Assembly (NCBI RefSeq): GCF_007828955.1
Contig: NZ_VIVR01000001.1
Location: 2,542,001-2,606,000, forward strand
Length of the DNA: 64,000 bases
Origin: Kitasatospora atroaurantiaca
GTDB lineage: Bacteria > Actinomycetota > Actinomycetes > Streptomycetales > Streptomycetaceae
Reading direction: 5' to 3'
Positions 8,301 through 16,951 of this stretch are shown piece by piece (position 1 is the first letter of the stretch; each line of letters opens with the position of its first letter). The position numbers and the translations under genes were made by a program. Below the pieces are notes generated by a model. That model had not been told where the DNA came from. It saw only the letters and a program-made list of their open reading frames with translations, and searched no databases.

Positions 8301-9289
8301 GCGACGAAGGTACCGAGGGAGACCTCGCCCCGGACGGCGAGCCAGCCGCCGAGAGCGAGCACCGCGACCTGCCCGAGAGCGGGAATCGCCTGCATCGCGG
8401 GGGTGTAACGGCTGTTGAGCCGGATCGAGCGCAGCCGGGCCCCGAACAGACTGTGCGAGGCCCGCTCCAGCTTGGCGCGCTCCTGCGCCTCCTGCCCGAA
8501 GCCCTTGACGACCCGCACTCCGCCGACCGCGCCGTCGACGACGCCCGCCACGGCCGCCGCCTCCTGCTGGGCGGCCCAGGTCGCGGGGAACAGCCTCTTG
8601 CGGCTGAGGGTCGCGAACCACCACAGCGCGGGGCCCATGACCAGGGCGATCAGGGTGAGCGGCGGGGAGAGCCAGAGCATCACCAGCACCGACATGCCGA
8701 ACATCAGGAAGTTGCCGGTCATCATCGGCAGCATGGAGAGCAGGCCGTTGATCAACTGCAGGTCGGAGGTTGCCCGGCCGACCACCTGTCCGGTGTCGAG
8801 GCGGTCCTGGCGGTCACCGTCCAGGCGGGTGAGCGAGCGGAAGAGATCGCTGCGCAGGTCGTGCTGGACGTCCAGGGCGAGCTGACCACCGTAGTAGCGG
8901 CGGACCTGGGTGCAGAGGAAGACGAGGACGGCGGCGAGCAGCAGCAGCACCGCCCACGGGCCGAGCGGCCGGGTGTGGGTGGTGATGACGTCGTCGATGA
9001 TCAACTTGGTGATCAGCGGGACGACCGACGTGATCGCCATGCCGACGAGCGAGGCCCCGAAGGAGAACAGCACATTCCGGCGGTAGTGCCAGCAGTAACC
9101 GGCGAGCCTGGTCAGCCAGCCGGCCCCGGCAGACCGGCGGCCCGCTCGAGGTGGTGCCGCCGCCTCGGGGTGAGACGGCGCCTCCGGGTGGGGTTCCGTC
9201 GGGCCGGATGCCGAGGAGGGGCCGGACGGTTCGCGGTGGGCGCTGCCGCCCTGGGAAAGCTCCGCAGTGGATCCGTGAGTCTCAGGCAT
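5333..9289 (-). CDS. Fused two-module ABC exporter (TMD-NBD-TMD-NBD)
   Basis: About 1318 residues from ATG 9289 (MPETHGSTAELS). It holds two type IV exporter half-transporters in one chain. Module 1 has membrane spans from about residue 60 to 340 and Walker A GASGSGKST near 436. Its signature is LSGGQRQ and its Walker B is LLLDDATSAVD near 563. A linker rich in Ala, Pro and Ser follows, then module 2: membrane spans about 740-1000, Walker A GETGAGKST near 1104, signature LSAGQRQ, Walker B LLLDEATAALD near 1231. In module 1 the catalytic Glu after Walker B is Asp, so one ATP site is probably degenerate, as in heterodimeric exporters. Likely a drug or lipid exporter; cargo unknown. An upstream in-frame ATG (MDDRSTEWLVSLN) is possible but would include a TTA codon; neither start has a clear ribosome binding site. 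Confidence 0.9.
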   Translation of the reverse strand: MPETHGSTAELSQGGSAHREPSGPSSASGPTEPHPEAPSHPEAAAPPRAGRRSAGAGWLTRLAGYCWHYRRNVLFSFGASLVGMAITSVVPLITKLIIDDVITTHTRPLGPWAVLLLLAAVLVFLCTQVRRYYGGQLALDVQHDLRSDLFRSLTRLDGDRQDRLDTGQVVGRATSDLQLINGLLSMLPMMTGNFLMFGMSVLVMLWLSPPLTLIALVMGPALWWFATLSRKRLFPATWAAQQEAAAVAGVVDGAVGGVRVVKGFGQEAQERAKLERASHSLFGARLRSIRLNSRYTPAMQAIPALGQVAVLALGGWLAVRGEVSLGTFVAFSTYVAQLTGPVRMLTMLITVGQQARAGVERVLQLVDERPLVQESTDAVALLAPATTEAAAATSTSGPPALEFDQVDFRYGGSPEAKLVLEQLSLILADGETLALVGASGSGKSTVAQLLPRFYDPTAGAIRLYGHDLRDLTLDSLRATIGIVPEDSFLFSETVRTNIAYGRPDATDEEIEAAARAAQADGFIQDLPAGYETKVGEQGLTLSGGQRQRIALARAILSNPRVLLLDDATSAVDPQVEAEIHEALRSVMAGRTTLLIAHRRSSLQLADRIAVLEHGRLIDIGTQEELDARCPQYRALITDPDAIAPPSAAADPALGTVTDEQPAVARAAQPKALAASPASPAAPVSPVSLASPAPADAQSQSQAAAAADLAAKVAALPPATDTPDIPLADAESGDPDFSLRRLLAPFRRPLALALLLVALDAAAGLAVPVLIRHGIDDGVSKAAMAGVATAALAALAVVLLDWLVQSAETRVSGRTGERVLYTLRLKIFAHLNRLGLDYYERELSGRIMTRMTTDVDSISSFLQTGVVTAVVSLLTFFGIFAALLIIDAGLAVVVFAVLPLLVIATLVFRRKSSTQYQISRDLISTVNADLQENVAGMRIVQAFRRQDVNTTRFVTRGLEYRDARVKAQLYISLYFPFVQFLSSAAAALVLIVGASRVDSGTLTIGALVAYLLYIDLFFAPVNQLSQIFDGYQQAAVGLDRIRELLRTPTSTPAAEQPVEVARLRGEVRFENVSFAYNGGGEGKPDVLSGVDLHIPAGQTVALVGETGAGKSTLAKLVARFYDATEGTVRIDGTDITRYDLAQYRHRLGVVPQEAYLFAGTVREAIAYGRPTATDADVEAAARAVGAHDMIERLSGGYQHEVAGRGRNLSAGQRQLIALARAELVDPDLLLLDEATAALDLATEAAVNHAADRLSGGRTTLVIAHRLTTAQRADRIVVLDHGRVVEDGTHDDLLERGGAYSKLWQAFIADGHPAAVPAGG

Positions 9290-9494
9290 ATTTAGGGATA
9301 CTAACCATTCCGTCGACCGATCGTCCATCGTGATTCGACGGGCGTGCATGAGACCCGAACAGCGCCGGACCGCGCCTGCTTCCCGCCTCCACCAGCTTGT
9401 ACGACCGGCGCGGCACACCGCACCCGGCATCGGCCCCGCTCGCCACCTCCATTGGTCCTAGTCCCAGCCGGAGGAGCACGCACAGCGGGACGCG

Positions 9495-10154
9495 TCAGGC
9501 GGCAGCCTCCGCCTCCGCAGTCGTGGCCGCTGCGGCGAACGCCCCCTGCGCCAGGCTGTGCAGAAGCGCGGCCATCCCGTCGCGAGGCAGCCCGGCGGCC
9601 CGTTCGCTGTGCGTGGACTGCGGGCCCGCACTGTGCGGGGTCGAGTTGAGCAGGCCGAACACCGCATGCACCGCGGCGCGCGCGACCGGCTCGGCCTCGG
9701 GCTTCGCCAGGGCGGGGAACGCCTCGCGGACCACCTCGACCCAGAGCTCGACGTAGCCGCGCTGGAGCCGCCGGACGCGCCGCCGGTCCTCCTCCTTGAG
9801 GTGGAGCAGCTCGCGGTCGTGCAGGATGATCAGGTCCCGGTCGTCGAGCGCGAAGTCGACGTGCCCGCTGATCAGGGCGTCCAGCGCGCCGGCCGCGCCC
9901 GCGGCGTCACCCGCCCGGCGGCGCCCCTCCTCGAGCAGTCGCTCACTGATGCCGACCAGGAGGTCGGCGAGCATCGCGTCCTTGCCGGAGAAGTGCCGGT
10001 ACAGGCCCGGCCCACTGATCCCGACGGCCTTGCCGATCTCGTCGACACCGACCCCCAGGAAGCCGCGGGCGGCGAACAGCCGGGCAGCCTCCTTCCGGAT
10101 CTGGTCGCGGCGTGGGAGCGCGGAGGCAGCTTGGACGTTCGGCATGCTGCCCAT
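9495..10154 (-). CDS. TetR-family regulator of the branched-chain acyl-CoA operon
   Basis: 219 residues. The N-terminal TetR helix-turn-helix is clear: [20 protein letters not shown], then [20 protein letters not shown] (about residues 22-65). The C-terminal ligand domain is all-helical, with [20 protein letters not shown] in the middle. It is divergent from an acyl-CoA carboxylase/HMG-CoA lyase operon with two palindromic sites in the 120-base gap, so it very likely represses that operon and itself, probably relieved by an acyl-CoA. The sites resemble the TTAA-N6-TTAA type that I recall for the S. avermitilis acyl-CoA regulator AccR; that identity is from memory and unverified. A second start (MPNVQAAS, 9 bases in) is possible. 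Confidence 0.85.
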   Translation of the reverse strand: MGSMPNVQAASALPRRDQIRKEAARLFAARGFLGVGVDEIGKAVGISGPGLYRHFSGKDAMLADLLVGISERLLEEGRRRAGDAAGAAGALDALISGHVDFALDDRDLIILHDRELLHLKEEDRRRVRRLQRGYVELWVEVVREAFPALAKPEAEPVARAAVHAVFGLLNSTPHSAGPQSTHSERAAGLPRDGMAALLHSLAQGAFAAAATTAEAEAAA

Positions 10155-10166
10155 CGTAGACAGTCG

Positions 10167-10184
10167 GGTTATCGGCGGTTAACC
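10167..10184. promoter_or_regulatory. TetR operator 1 (palindrome)
   Basis: GGTTATCGGCGGTTAACC is an 18-bp near-palindrome with the form TTAT-N6-TTAA, one base off the second site's core. It is located between the divergent TetR and carboxylase genes, nearer the regulator start. Its centre is 28 bp from that of operator 2. Confidence 0.65.
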
Positions 10185-10194
10185 TGGCCGCAAG

Positions 10195-10212
10195 AGTTAA
10201 CGCTCATTAACT
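10195..10212. promoter_or_regulatory. TetR operator 2 (TTAA-N6-TTAA palindrome)
   Basis: AGTTAACGCTCATTAACT is an 18-bp inverted repeat whose six outer bases on each side match perfectly. The core is TTAA-CGCTCA-TTAA. It lies about 60 bases upstream of the carboxylase beta start, where a repressor would block the operon promoter. Confidence 0.75.
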
Positions 10213-10274
10213 TGGGGCGGCGGACCTACCTGTCCGCGTGCCCGCCTGGCTCCGAGGGCAAGGGAGCTCTTGGG

Positions 10275-11999
10275 ATGGTCCTCTCAACCGTCGGATCGGC
10301 TACCGACCCAGCAGCCGGTACGATCGCGGATCCGTTCGCCGGTCCGCCCGCTCACAACGCGGGCGCCACCGGCGCAGCCGCCGCGCCCGCTCCCCGACTG
10401 GAGAGCGCGGCCGACCCCGGCTCGGCGGCGTACCGCGCGAACACCGCCGCGCATCAGGCGCTGGTCGCCGAGCTGCGCGAGAAGCTCGCGGCTGCGGCCC
10501 TGGGTGGCGGCGCCAAGGCCCGCGCCCGGCACACCGCCCGCGGCAAGCTGCTGCCACGCGAGCGCGTCGACACCCTGCTGGACCCGGCCTCCCCCTTCCT
10601 CGAGCTCAGCCCACTGGCGGCCGACGGGCTCTACGACGGTGCGGCCCCCGCAGCAGGCGTGATCGCCGGCATCGGGCGGGTGGCCGGCCGCGAGGTCGTG
10701 GTGGTTGCCAACGATGCAACCGTCAAGGGCGGCACCTACTACCCGATGACGGTCAAGAAGCACCTCCGTGCCCAGGAGGTGGCGCTGGAGAACCGGCTGC
10801 CCTGCCTCTACCTGGTGGACTCCGGCGGCGCGTTCCTTCCCATGCAGGACGAGGTCTTCCCGGACCGCGACCACTTCGGGCGGATCTTCTACAACCAGGC
10901 GCGCCTCTCCGCCGCCGGGATCCCGCAGATCGCGGCGGTGCTCGGCTCGTGCACCGCGGGCGGCGCGTACGTCCCTGCGATGAGCGACCAAGCCGTGATC
11001 GTCCGCAACCAGGGCACCATCTTCCTGGGCGGGCCTCCGCTGGTGAAGGCGGCGACCGGCGAGGTCGTCACCGCCGAGGAGCTGGGCGGAGGTGACCTCC
11101 ACTCCCGGACCTCGGGCGTGACCGACCATCTGGCCGAGGACGACGCCCATGCGCTGTCCATCGTCCGGACGATCGTCGCCGGGCTGGGCGCAGCCCCTGC
11201 CAAGCCCTGGCCACTCACCCCGGCGGAGCCCCCGGCGGTCGACCCGGCGGGGCTCTACGGCGCGGTGCCCGTCGACCCGCGCACGCCGTACGACGTCCGC
11301 GAGGTGATCGCCCGACTGGTGGACGGCAGCCGGTTCGCCGAGTTCAAGGCGGAGTACGGCGCCACCCTGGTCACCGGCTTCGCCAAGATTCACGGCCACC
11401 CGGTCGGCATCGTGGCCAACAACGGTGTGCTGTTCGCCGAGTCGGCCCTCAAGGGAGCCCACTTCATCGAGCTGTGCGACCAGCGCGGCATCCCCCTCCT
11501 CTTCCTGCAGAACATCACCGGCTTCATGGTCGGGCGGCAGTACGAGGCGGGCGGCATCGCCAAGCACGGCGCCAAGATGGTCACAGCCGTCGCCTGCACC
11601 CGGGTGCCGAAGCTGACGGTGGTGATCGGCGGCTCGTACGGGGCCGGCAACTACTCGATGTGCGGGCGGGCGTACTCACCTCGCTTCCTGTGGATGTGGC
11701 CCGGCGCGAAGATCTCGGTGATGGGCGGTGAGCAGGCGGCCTCCGTCCTCGCCACCGTCCGCCGGGACCAGCTGGAAGCTCACGGCGAGGAGTGGCCCAC
11801 CGAGGCGGAGGAGGAGTTCAAGCGCCCCGTCCGGGAGCAGTACGAGCGGCAGGGCAACGCGTACTACGCCACGGCTCGGCTCTGGGACGACGGCGTGATC
11901 GACCCGATGGACACCCGCACCGTGCTCGGACTTGCGCTCACCGCCTGCTCGAACGCCCCGCTGGCCGCACCGCGCCCGTACGGCGTATTCCGGATGTGA
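10275..11999 (+). CDS. Acyl-CoA carboxylase beta subunit, methylcrotonyl-CoA carboxylase type
   Basis: 574 residues from ATG 10275, with an AGGGAG site about eight bases upstream. Carboxyltransferase domain: [20 protein letters not shown], then [39 protein letters not shown] and [16 protein letters not shown] in the N half. The C half holds [20 protein letters not shown] and [20 protein letters not shown]. The latter two are characteristic of the methylcrotonyl-/geranyl-CoA carboxyltransferase branch rather than propionyl-CoA carboxylase. It transfers CO2 from carboxybiotin to 3-methylcrotonyl-CoA in leucine breakdown, with the alpha subunit encoded next. The Ala/Pro-rich N-terminal 45 residues are an extension. 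First gene of the operon, under the TetR operators. Confidence 0.92.
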   Translation: MVLSTVGSATDPAAGTIADPFAGPPAHNAGATGAAAAPAPRLESAADPGSAAYRANTAAHQALVAELREKLAAAALGGGAKARARHTARGKLLPRERVDTLLDPASPFLELSPLAADGLYDGAAPAAGVIAGIGRVAGREVVVVANDATVKGGTYYPMTVKKHLRAQEVALENRLPCLYLVDSGGAFLPMQDEVFPDRDHFGRIFYNQARLSAAGIPQIAAVLGSCTAGGAYVPAMSDQAVIVRNQGTIFLGGPPLVKAATGEVVTAEELGGGDLHSRTSGVTDHLAEDDAHALSIVRTIVAGLGAAPAKPWPLTPAEPPAVDPAGLYGAVPVDPRTPYDVREVIARLVDGSRFAEFKAEYGATLVTGFAKIHGHPVGIVANNGVLFAESALKGAHFIELCDQRGIPLLFLQNITGFMVGRQYEAGGIAKHGAKMVTAVACTRVPKLTVVIGGSYGAGNYSMCGRAYSPRFLWMWPGAKISVMGGEQAASVLATVRRDQLEAHGEEWPTEAEEEFKRPVREQYERQGNAYYATARLWDDGVIDPMDTRTVLGLALTACSNAPLAAPRPYGVFRM

Positions 12000-12118
12000 G
12001 CCCGGCCGGCCGGGTGGCCGGGCAGCGATGTTCCAGCTGCTCCCCCGCCCGGTCGGTCCCGGCACCGCCGCTCTCTTCCCTTCCCCACGGCTCCCCTCGA
12101 CCCGGAGGATCGCCTCCC

Positions 12119-14377
12119 ATGTTCGACACTGTTCTGGTCGCCAACCGAGGCGAGATCGCCGTTCGGGTGATCCGCACCCTCCGGCAGCTCGGAGTGCGGT
12201 CGGTCGCCGTCTTCAGCGACGCCGACGCCGATGCGCCGCACGTCCGCGAGGCCGACCTGGCGGTCCGGCTCGGTCCGGCCGACCGCAGCGACAGCTCTGC
12301 GGTCGAGACCTACCTGCGGACCGACCAGATCCTGGCGGCGGCCCGCCGTACCGGCGCCCAGGCCGTCCACCCGGGCTACGGCTTCCTCGCCGAGAACTCG
12401 GCCTTCGCCCGCGCCTGTGCGGAGGCCGGTCTGGTCTTCATCGGTCCGCCGCCGGGTGCGGTGGAGCTGATGGGGGACAAGATCAATGCGAAGGAGGCCG
12501 TACGCGCCGCAGGCGTACCGGTGGTCCCCGGCAGCCAGGGCGGCGCCCCGACCGACGCGGAACTCACCGCGGCAGCCGCCGAGATCGGCTACCCGGTGCT
12601 GCTCAAGCCGTCCGCCGGCGGCGGCGGCAAGGGCATGCGGCTCGTCCGGGACCCGGCGGACCTCGCCGGTGAACTGACCGCCGCCCGCCGGGTCGCCCGT
12701 ACGGCCTTCGGGGACGACACCCTGCTGCTCGAACGCTGGGTCGACCGGCCCCGGCACATCGAGGTCCAGGTCCTTGCCGACACCCACGGCAGGACCGTGC
12801 ACCTCGGCGAACGCGAGTGCAGTCTGCAACGCCGACACCAGAAGCTGATCGAAGAGGCACCCTCCGTCCTGTTGAACCCGGAGACCCGGGCCGCCATGGG
12901 CGCGGCAGCCGTCCGCGCGGCCGAGGCCTGCGGCTACACCGGTGCGGGCACTGTGGAGTTCATCGTGCCCGGCATCGACCCCGACGGGCCGGCCCCCGAG
13001 GGCGTGCTGGACTTCTTCTTCATGGAGATGAACACCCGTCTCCAGGTGGAGCACCCCGTCACCGAGCTGGCCATCGCGGTGGGCGCCGACACCCCGCACC
13101 CGCAGCGGCTCGACCTGGTCGAGTGGCAGCTCAGGATCGCCGCCGGCGAGGACCTGCCCTTCACCCAGTCGGACATCTCCTTCCAGGGCCACGCGATCGA
13201 GGCCCGGATCTGCGCCGAGGACCCGGACCGCGACTTCCTGCCCACCGGCGGCCAGATCCTGGTCCTCGACGAACCGCGGGGCACCGGCATCCGGGTGGAC
13301 TCCGGTGTCGGCCCGGGCACCGAGATCAGCAGCCTCTACGACCCGATGCTGGCCAAGGTCATCGCGTACGGGCCCGACCGCCCGACCGCTCTCCGCCGGC
13401 TCCGCGCGGCGCTCGCGGACACCCGGATCCTCGGAGTGACCACCAACTCCGGTTACCTGCGGCGGCTGCTCGCCCACCCCGACGTCGCAGCCGGCCGACT
13501 CGACACCGGCCTGGTCGAGCGGACCGCGGAGCAGCACCCCGAGCTGCTGGCCTCGCCGTACACCCGAACCGTTTCCGATCATCCGACAGAACTGCCGGCA
13601 CCGGGGGCGGCGCCCTCCGAGCAGGGCGGCACCGAGGTTTCGCCTCCTTCCGTCTCCGCCGTGGAAACGCTGTACTACGCGGCCGCGCTGACCCGGCACC
13701 TGGCGCTCGCTCCGGCCACCGCCTCCAACGGCTGGAGCGATCCCTTCTCCGTCCCGTCCGGCTGGCGCCTGGGCGGCGAACCGGCCTGGACCACCCACCG
13801 GCTCCGCCTCCCGGGACACGACCCGGTCTCCGTCCTCGTACGACCCGTTGCCGGCCGCAACGTATCCGAGGCCACTGACAATTCCTCAGACAGCACCCCT
13901 GAACTGCAGGTTCGTCTTGGTGACGGGCCGATCCGGCAGGCCCGGGCCACCCGGACCGTCGGCCGGCTGCATCTCACCGTCGACGGTCTGCAGACCACGT
14001 TTGCACACGCCACCGACAACGGCCCCGCCACCACCGTCGGCCCGGTGACCTGGCTCGGTGTCGACGGCGACGCCTGGGCGGTGCACCCGTACGACCCGGT
14101 CGCCGACCGGACCGGAGCCGCGGCCGCCCACCACGGCGCGCTCACGGCCCCGATGCCAGGCACCGTCACGGTGGTCAAGGCCACCCTCGGCGAGCAGGTC
14201 CGGCGCGGGCAACCACTGATGGTCCTGGAGGCCATGAAGATGGAACACGTGATCTCGGCGCCGCACGACGGCACCGTCACCGAACTGCGGGCCACCGCCG
14301 GCGCCACCGTCGCCATGGAGGAGCTGCTGGCCGTCGTGACCCCCGACGAGGACCTCTCCGGCGAGGCTGCATCATGA
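12119..14377 (+). CDS. Acyl-CoA carboxylase alpha subunit (biotin carboxylase plus BCCP), methylcrotonyl-CoA type
   Basis: 752 residues from ATG 12119 with a GGAGGATC site. The biotin carboxylase domain (about 1-450) opens FDTVLVANRGEIAVRVIRTL. It has the ATP-grasp glycine loop LKPSAGGGGKGMRLV near residue 170 and the MEMNTRLQVEHPVTELA signature near residue 305. A middle BT-like domain follows. The C-terminal biotinyl domain carries EAMKMEH with the biotinylated lysine at 707. It carboxylates its own biotin with bicarbonate and ATP and hands the carboxyl group to the beta subunit. A Pro/Ser-rich stretch near residues 490-520 looks like a flexible linker. The last four bases (ATGA) overlap the HMG-CoA lyase start, implying translational coupling. 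Confidence 0.93.
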   Translation: MFDTVLVANRGEIAVRVIRTLRQLGVRSVAVFSDADADAPHVREADLAVRLGPADRSDSSAVETYLRTDQILAAARRTGAQAVHPGYGFLAENSAFARACAEAGLVFIGPPPGAVELMGDKINAKEAVRAAGVPVVPGSQGGAPTDAELTAAAAEIGYPVLLKPSAGGGGKGMRLVRDPADLAGELTAARRVARTAFGDDTLLLERWVDRPRHIEVQVLADTHGRTVHLGERECSLQRRHQKLIEEAPSVLLNPETRAAMGAAAVRAAEACGYTGAGTVEFIVPGIDPDGPAPEGVLDFFFMEMNTRLQVEHPVTELAIAVGADTPHPQRLDLVEWQLRIAAGEDLPFTQSDISFQGHAIEARICAEDPDRDFLPTGGQILVLDEPRGTGIRVDSGVGPGTEISSLYDPMLAKVIAYGPDRPTALRRLRAALADTRILGVTTNSGYLRRLLAHPDVAAGRLDTGLVERTAEQHPELLASPYTRTVSDHPTELPAPGAAPSEQGGTEVSPPSVSAVETLYYAAALTRHLALAPATASNGWSDPFSVPSGWRLGGEPAWTTHRLRLPGHDPVSVLVRPVAGRNVSEATDNSSDSTPELQVRLGDGPIRQARATRTVGRLHLTVDGLQTTFAHATDNGPATTVGPVTWLGVDGDAWAVHPYDPVADRTGAAAAHHGALTAPMPGTVTVVKATLGEQVRRGQPLMVLEAMKMEHVISAPHDGTVTELRATAGATVAMEELLAVVTPDEDLSGEAAS

Positions 14378-15402
14378 CCACCCCCGCAGAACAGATCAGC
14401 GCAGCGCGAAACGGCGCACCGCAGGCCGGCTCGCACGAGCCCGACGCCCTCGAACTCGGTCTGCCCGCCCCCGTGCGCGAGCCGGGCCTGCCCGCCCGGG
14501 TACGGATCCACGAGGTGGGGCCGCGCGACGGGCTGCAGAACGAGAGCTCGCTCGTCCCGGTCGAGGTGAAGGCCGAGTTCATCACCCGGCTGGCGGCCAC
14601 CGGGCTGCGTACCGTCGAGGCCACCAGCTTCGTCCACCCGAAGTGGGTCCCCCAGCTGGCCGACGCGGAGGACCTGATGCCGCAGCTGGGCGAGCTGCCG
14701 GGCCGTCACCCCGGCCTGCGACTGCCGGTCCTGGTGCCGAACGAACGCGGTCTCGACCGTGCTCTCGCGCACCACGTCACCGACATCGCGGTCTTCGCCA
14801 GCGCGACCGAGACCTTCGCCCGGCGAAACCTCAACCGCTCTGCGGACGAGGTGCTGACGATGTTCCGCCCGGTCGTGGAGCGGGCGGCCGAGGCGGGTGT
14901 CCCGACGCGCGGCTACCTGTCGATGTGCTTCGGCGACCCGTGGGAGGGCCCGGTCCCGCAGGCGCAGGTGATCGACTTCGGCGTGCGGCTGCTGGAGCTT
15001 GGGTGCACCGAGCTGAGCCTCGGCGACACCATCGGCGTGGCCACTCCGGGCCAGGTCACCGCGCTGCTGGAAGGCTTCGCCCGGGCCGGGGTACCGACCG
15101 AGCGGATCGCCGTCCACTTCCACGACACGTACGGCCAGGCGCTGGCCAACACCCTCGCCGCGCTGCGCAGCGGGGTGACCACGGTGGACGCCTCTGCGGG
15201 CGGCCTGGGCGGCTGCCCGTACGCCAAGAGCGCCACCGGCAATCTGGCCACCGAGGACCTCGTCTGGATGCTGCACGGCCTCGGCATCGAGACCGGCGTG
15301 GACCTGCGCGCGCTGGTCGCGGCCAGCGGGTGGATGGCTCAGCAGCTCGGCCGTCCCAGCCCCTCCAGGGCCGTCCAGGCGCTGTACAGCCACCCGGCCT
15401 GA
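14374..15402 (+). CDS. Hydroxymethylglutaryl-CoA lyase
   Basis: 342 residues, coupled to the preceding gene by an ATGA overlap. The TIM-barrel HMGL signature is present: RIHEVGPRDGLQNE near residue 45 (with the catalytic Arg and Asp), EATSFVHPKWVPQLAD, and near the C terminus SAGGLGGCPYAKSATGN with the active-site Cys. It splits 3-hydroxy-3-methylglutaryl-CoA into acetyl-CoA and acetoacetate, the last step of leucine catabolism. Its position beside the methylcrotonyl-CoA carboxylase genes fits exactly. The first 40 residues are a variable extension; an alternative internal start cannot be excluded. Confidence 0.93.
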   Translation: MTTPAEQISAARNGAPQAGSHEPDALELGLPAPVREPGLPARVRIHEVGPRDGLQNESSLVPVEVKAEFITRLAATGLRTVEATSFVHPKWVPQLADAEDLMPQLGELPGRHPGLRLPVLVPNERGLDRALAHHVTDIAVFASATETFARRNLNRSADEVLTMFRPVVERAAEAGVPTRGYLSMCFGDPWEGPVPQAQVIDFGVRLLELGCTELSLGDTIGVATPGQVTALLEGFARAGVPTERIAVHFHDTYGQALANTLAALRSGVTTVDASAGGLGGCPYAKSATGNLATEDLVWMLHGLGIETGVDLRALVAASGWMAQQLGRPSPSRAVQALYSHPA

Positions 15403-15454
15403 CCGCTTCCTTCAGGTTCCTTCGGGCCGCTCACTCCACGGCCCCGCTCACTTG

Positions 15455-15479
15455 GGGGCCCTGCTCACTCGAGGGCCCC
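15455..15479 (+). terminator. Intra-operon hairpin
   Basis: GGGGCCCT (15455-15462) and AGGGCCCC (15472-15479) form a perfect 8-bp GC-rich stem with a 9-base loop in the 155-base gap between HMG-CoA lyase and the acyl-CoA dehydrogenase. The sequence GCTCACT recurs three times around it. It could be a partial terminator or an RNA-processing stem setting different levels for the last gene. Confidence 0.5.
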
Positions 15480-15557
15480 GCCCTTCCCCATCCTTCAGGG
15501 CCTCGCCCTTCCCATCGACAACACCGGCCTTCCGGGCCGCGATCCAGGAGGATCACC

Positions 15558-16748
15558 ATGCTCGACCACCGACTGGACCACGAGTACGAGGAACTTCGCC
15601 GCACGGTGGCCGAGTTCGCCCAGGACCTGGTCGCCCCGAAGATCGGCGAGTTCTACGAGCACGGGGAGTTCCCGTACGAGATCGTCCGCGAGATGGCCCG
15701 GATGGGCCTCTTCGGGCTGCCCTTCCCCGAGGAGTACGGCGGCATGGGCGGCGACTACTTCGCCCTCGGCCTCGTGCTGGAGGAGCTGGCGCGGGTCGAC
15801 TCCTCGGTCGCCATCACACTCGAGGCGGCCGTGTCGCTGGGCGCGATGCCGATCTACCGCTTCGGCACGGAGGAGCAGAAGCGCGAGTGGCTGCCCCGGC
15901 TGACCTCGGGCGAGATGCTGGGCGCCTTCGGCCTGACCGAGCCCGAGGGCGGATCGGACGCCGGCGCGACCCGTACCACCGCCCGGTACGACGAGGCCAC
16001 CGACGAGTGGGTGATCAACGGCACGAAGTGCTTCATCACCAACTCGGGGACGGACATCACCGGCCTGGTCACCGTGACCGCCCTGACCGAACCGATCGCT
16101 CGTTCGAGTGAAGACGGCTCGGATCTCTCGCCATCGCGCGAAATCTCTTCCATCATCGTGCCCACCGGTACCCCTGGCTTCACGGTTTCGAAGAAGTACT
16201 CCAAGGTCGGGTGGAACGCCTCCGACACCCGCGAACTGTCCTTCACCGACTGCCGCGTCCCTGCGGCCAACCTGCTCGGTACGCGTGGCCGCGGCTACGC
16301 CCAGTTCCTGCGGATCCTCGACGAGGGCCGCATCGCCATCGCAGCCCTGGCCACCGGCCTGGCCCAGGGGTGCGTCGACCAGTCGCTCCAGTACGCCGCC
16401 ACCCGCCGCGCCTTCGGCCGCCCGATCGGCGCCAACCAGGTCATCCAGTTCAAGCTCGCCGACATGGAGATGCGCGCCCACACCGCCCGCCTGGCCTGGC
16501 GGGACGCCGCCTCCCGGCTGCTGCACAACGAGCCCTTCAAGAAGGAGGCCGCGATCGCCAAGCTGTACTCCTCCGAGGCTGCCGTCGACAACGCCAGGGA
16601 GGCCACCCAGATCCACGGCGGCTACGGCTTCATGAACGAGTTCCCGGTCGCCCGCTTCTGGCGTGACTGCAAGATCCTGGAGATCGGGGAGGGCACCTCC
16701 GAGGTCCAGCGGATGCTCATCGCGCGGGAGTTGGGCATGACCTCCTGA
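15558..16748 (+). CDS. Acyl-CoA dehydrogenase (branched/short-chain, AcdH-like)
   Basis: 396 residues from ATG 15558, with AGGAGG upstream. The acyl-CoA dehydrogenase signatures are clear: LGAFGLTEPEGGSDAG (FAD/substrate), WVINGTKCFITNSG, QYAATRRAFGRPIGANQVIQ and IHGGYGFMNEFPVARFWRD. The catalytic base is a Glu in IGEGTSEVQR (Glu378), the standard short/medium-chain position, whereas true isovaleryl-CoA dehydrogenases have Gly/Ala there and a Glu elsewhere. So although it sits in the leucine operon, it may act on isobutyryl-, 2-methylbutyryl- or several short acyl-CoAs, like the broad AcdH known in streptomycetes. Electrons pass to ETF. Confidence 0.92.
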   Translation: MLDHRLDHEYEELRRTVAEFAQDLVAPKIGEFYEHGEFPYEIVREMARMGLFGLPFPEEYGGMGGDYFALGLVLEELARVDSSVAITLEAAVSLGAMPIYRFGTEEQKREWLPRLTSGEMLGAFGLTEPEGGSDAGATRTTARYDEATDEWVINGTKCFITNSGTDITGLVTVTALTEPIARSSEDGSDLSPSREISSIIVPTGTPGFTVSKKYSKVGWNASDTRELSFTDCRVPAANLLGTRGRGYAQFLRILDEGRIAIAALATGLAQGCVDQSLQYAATRRAFGRPIGANQVIQFKLADMEMRAHTARLAWRDAASRLLHNEPFKKEAAIAKLYSSEAAVDNAREATQIHGGYGFMNEFPVARFWRDCKILEIGEGTSEVQRMLIARELGMTS

Positions 16749-16951
16749 GTCTGCGCCCGGTTACCCGCTCCACCGTCGGCCACGTTCAATCACCGACTGC
16801 CCCACCACGCACCAACCACGACCGCTGGACGCCCGGCACACCTCTGTGAGGCCCGAGACTCCCTCACATGTGTGCCGGCGTCCGCTCCGGCGAGACGGCC
16901 ACGCATCGGCCCCGACACCCCGTCAAAGCCTGCGGGTTCACCGACTGCACG

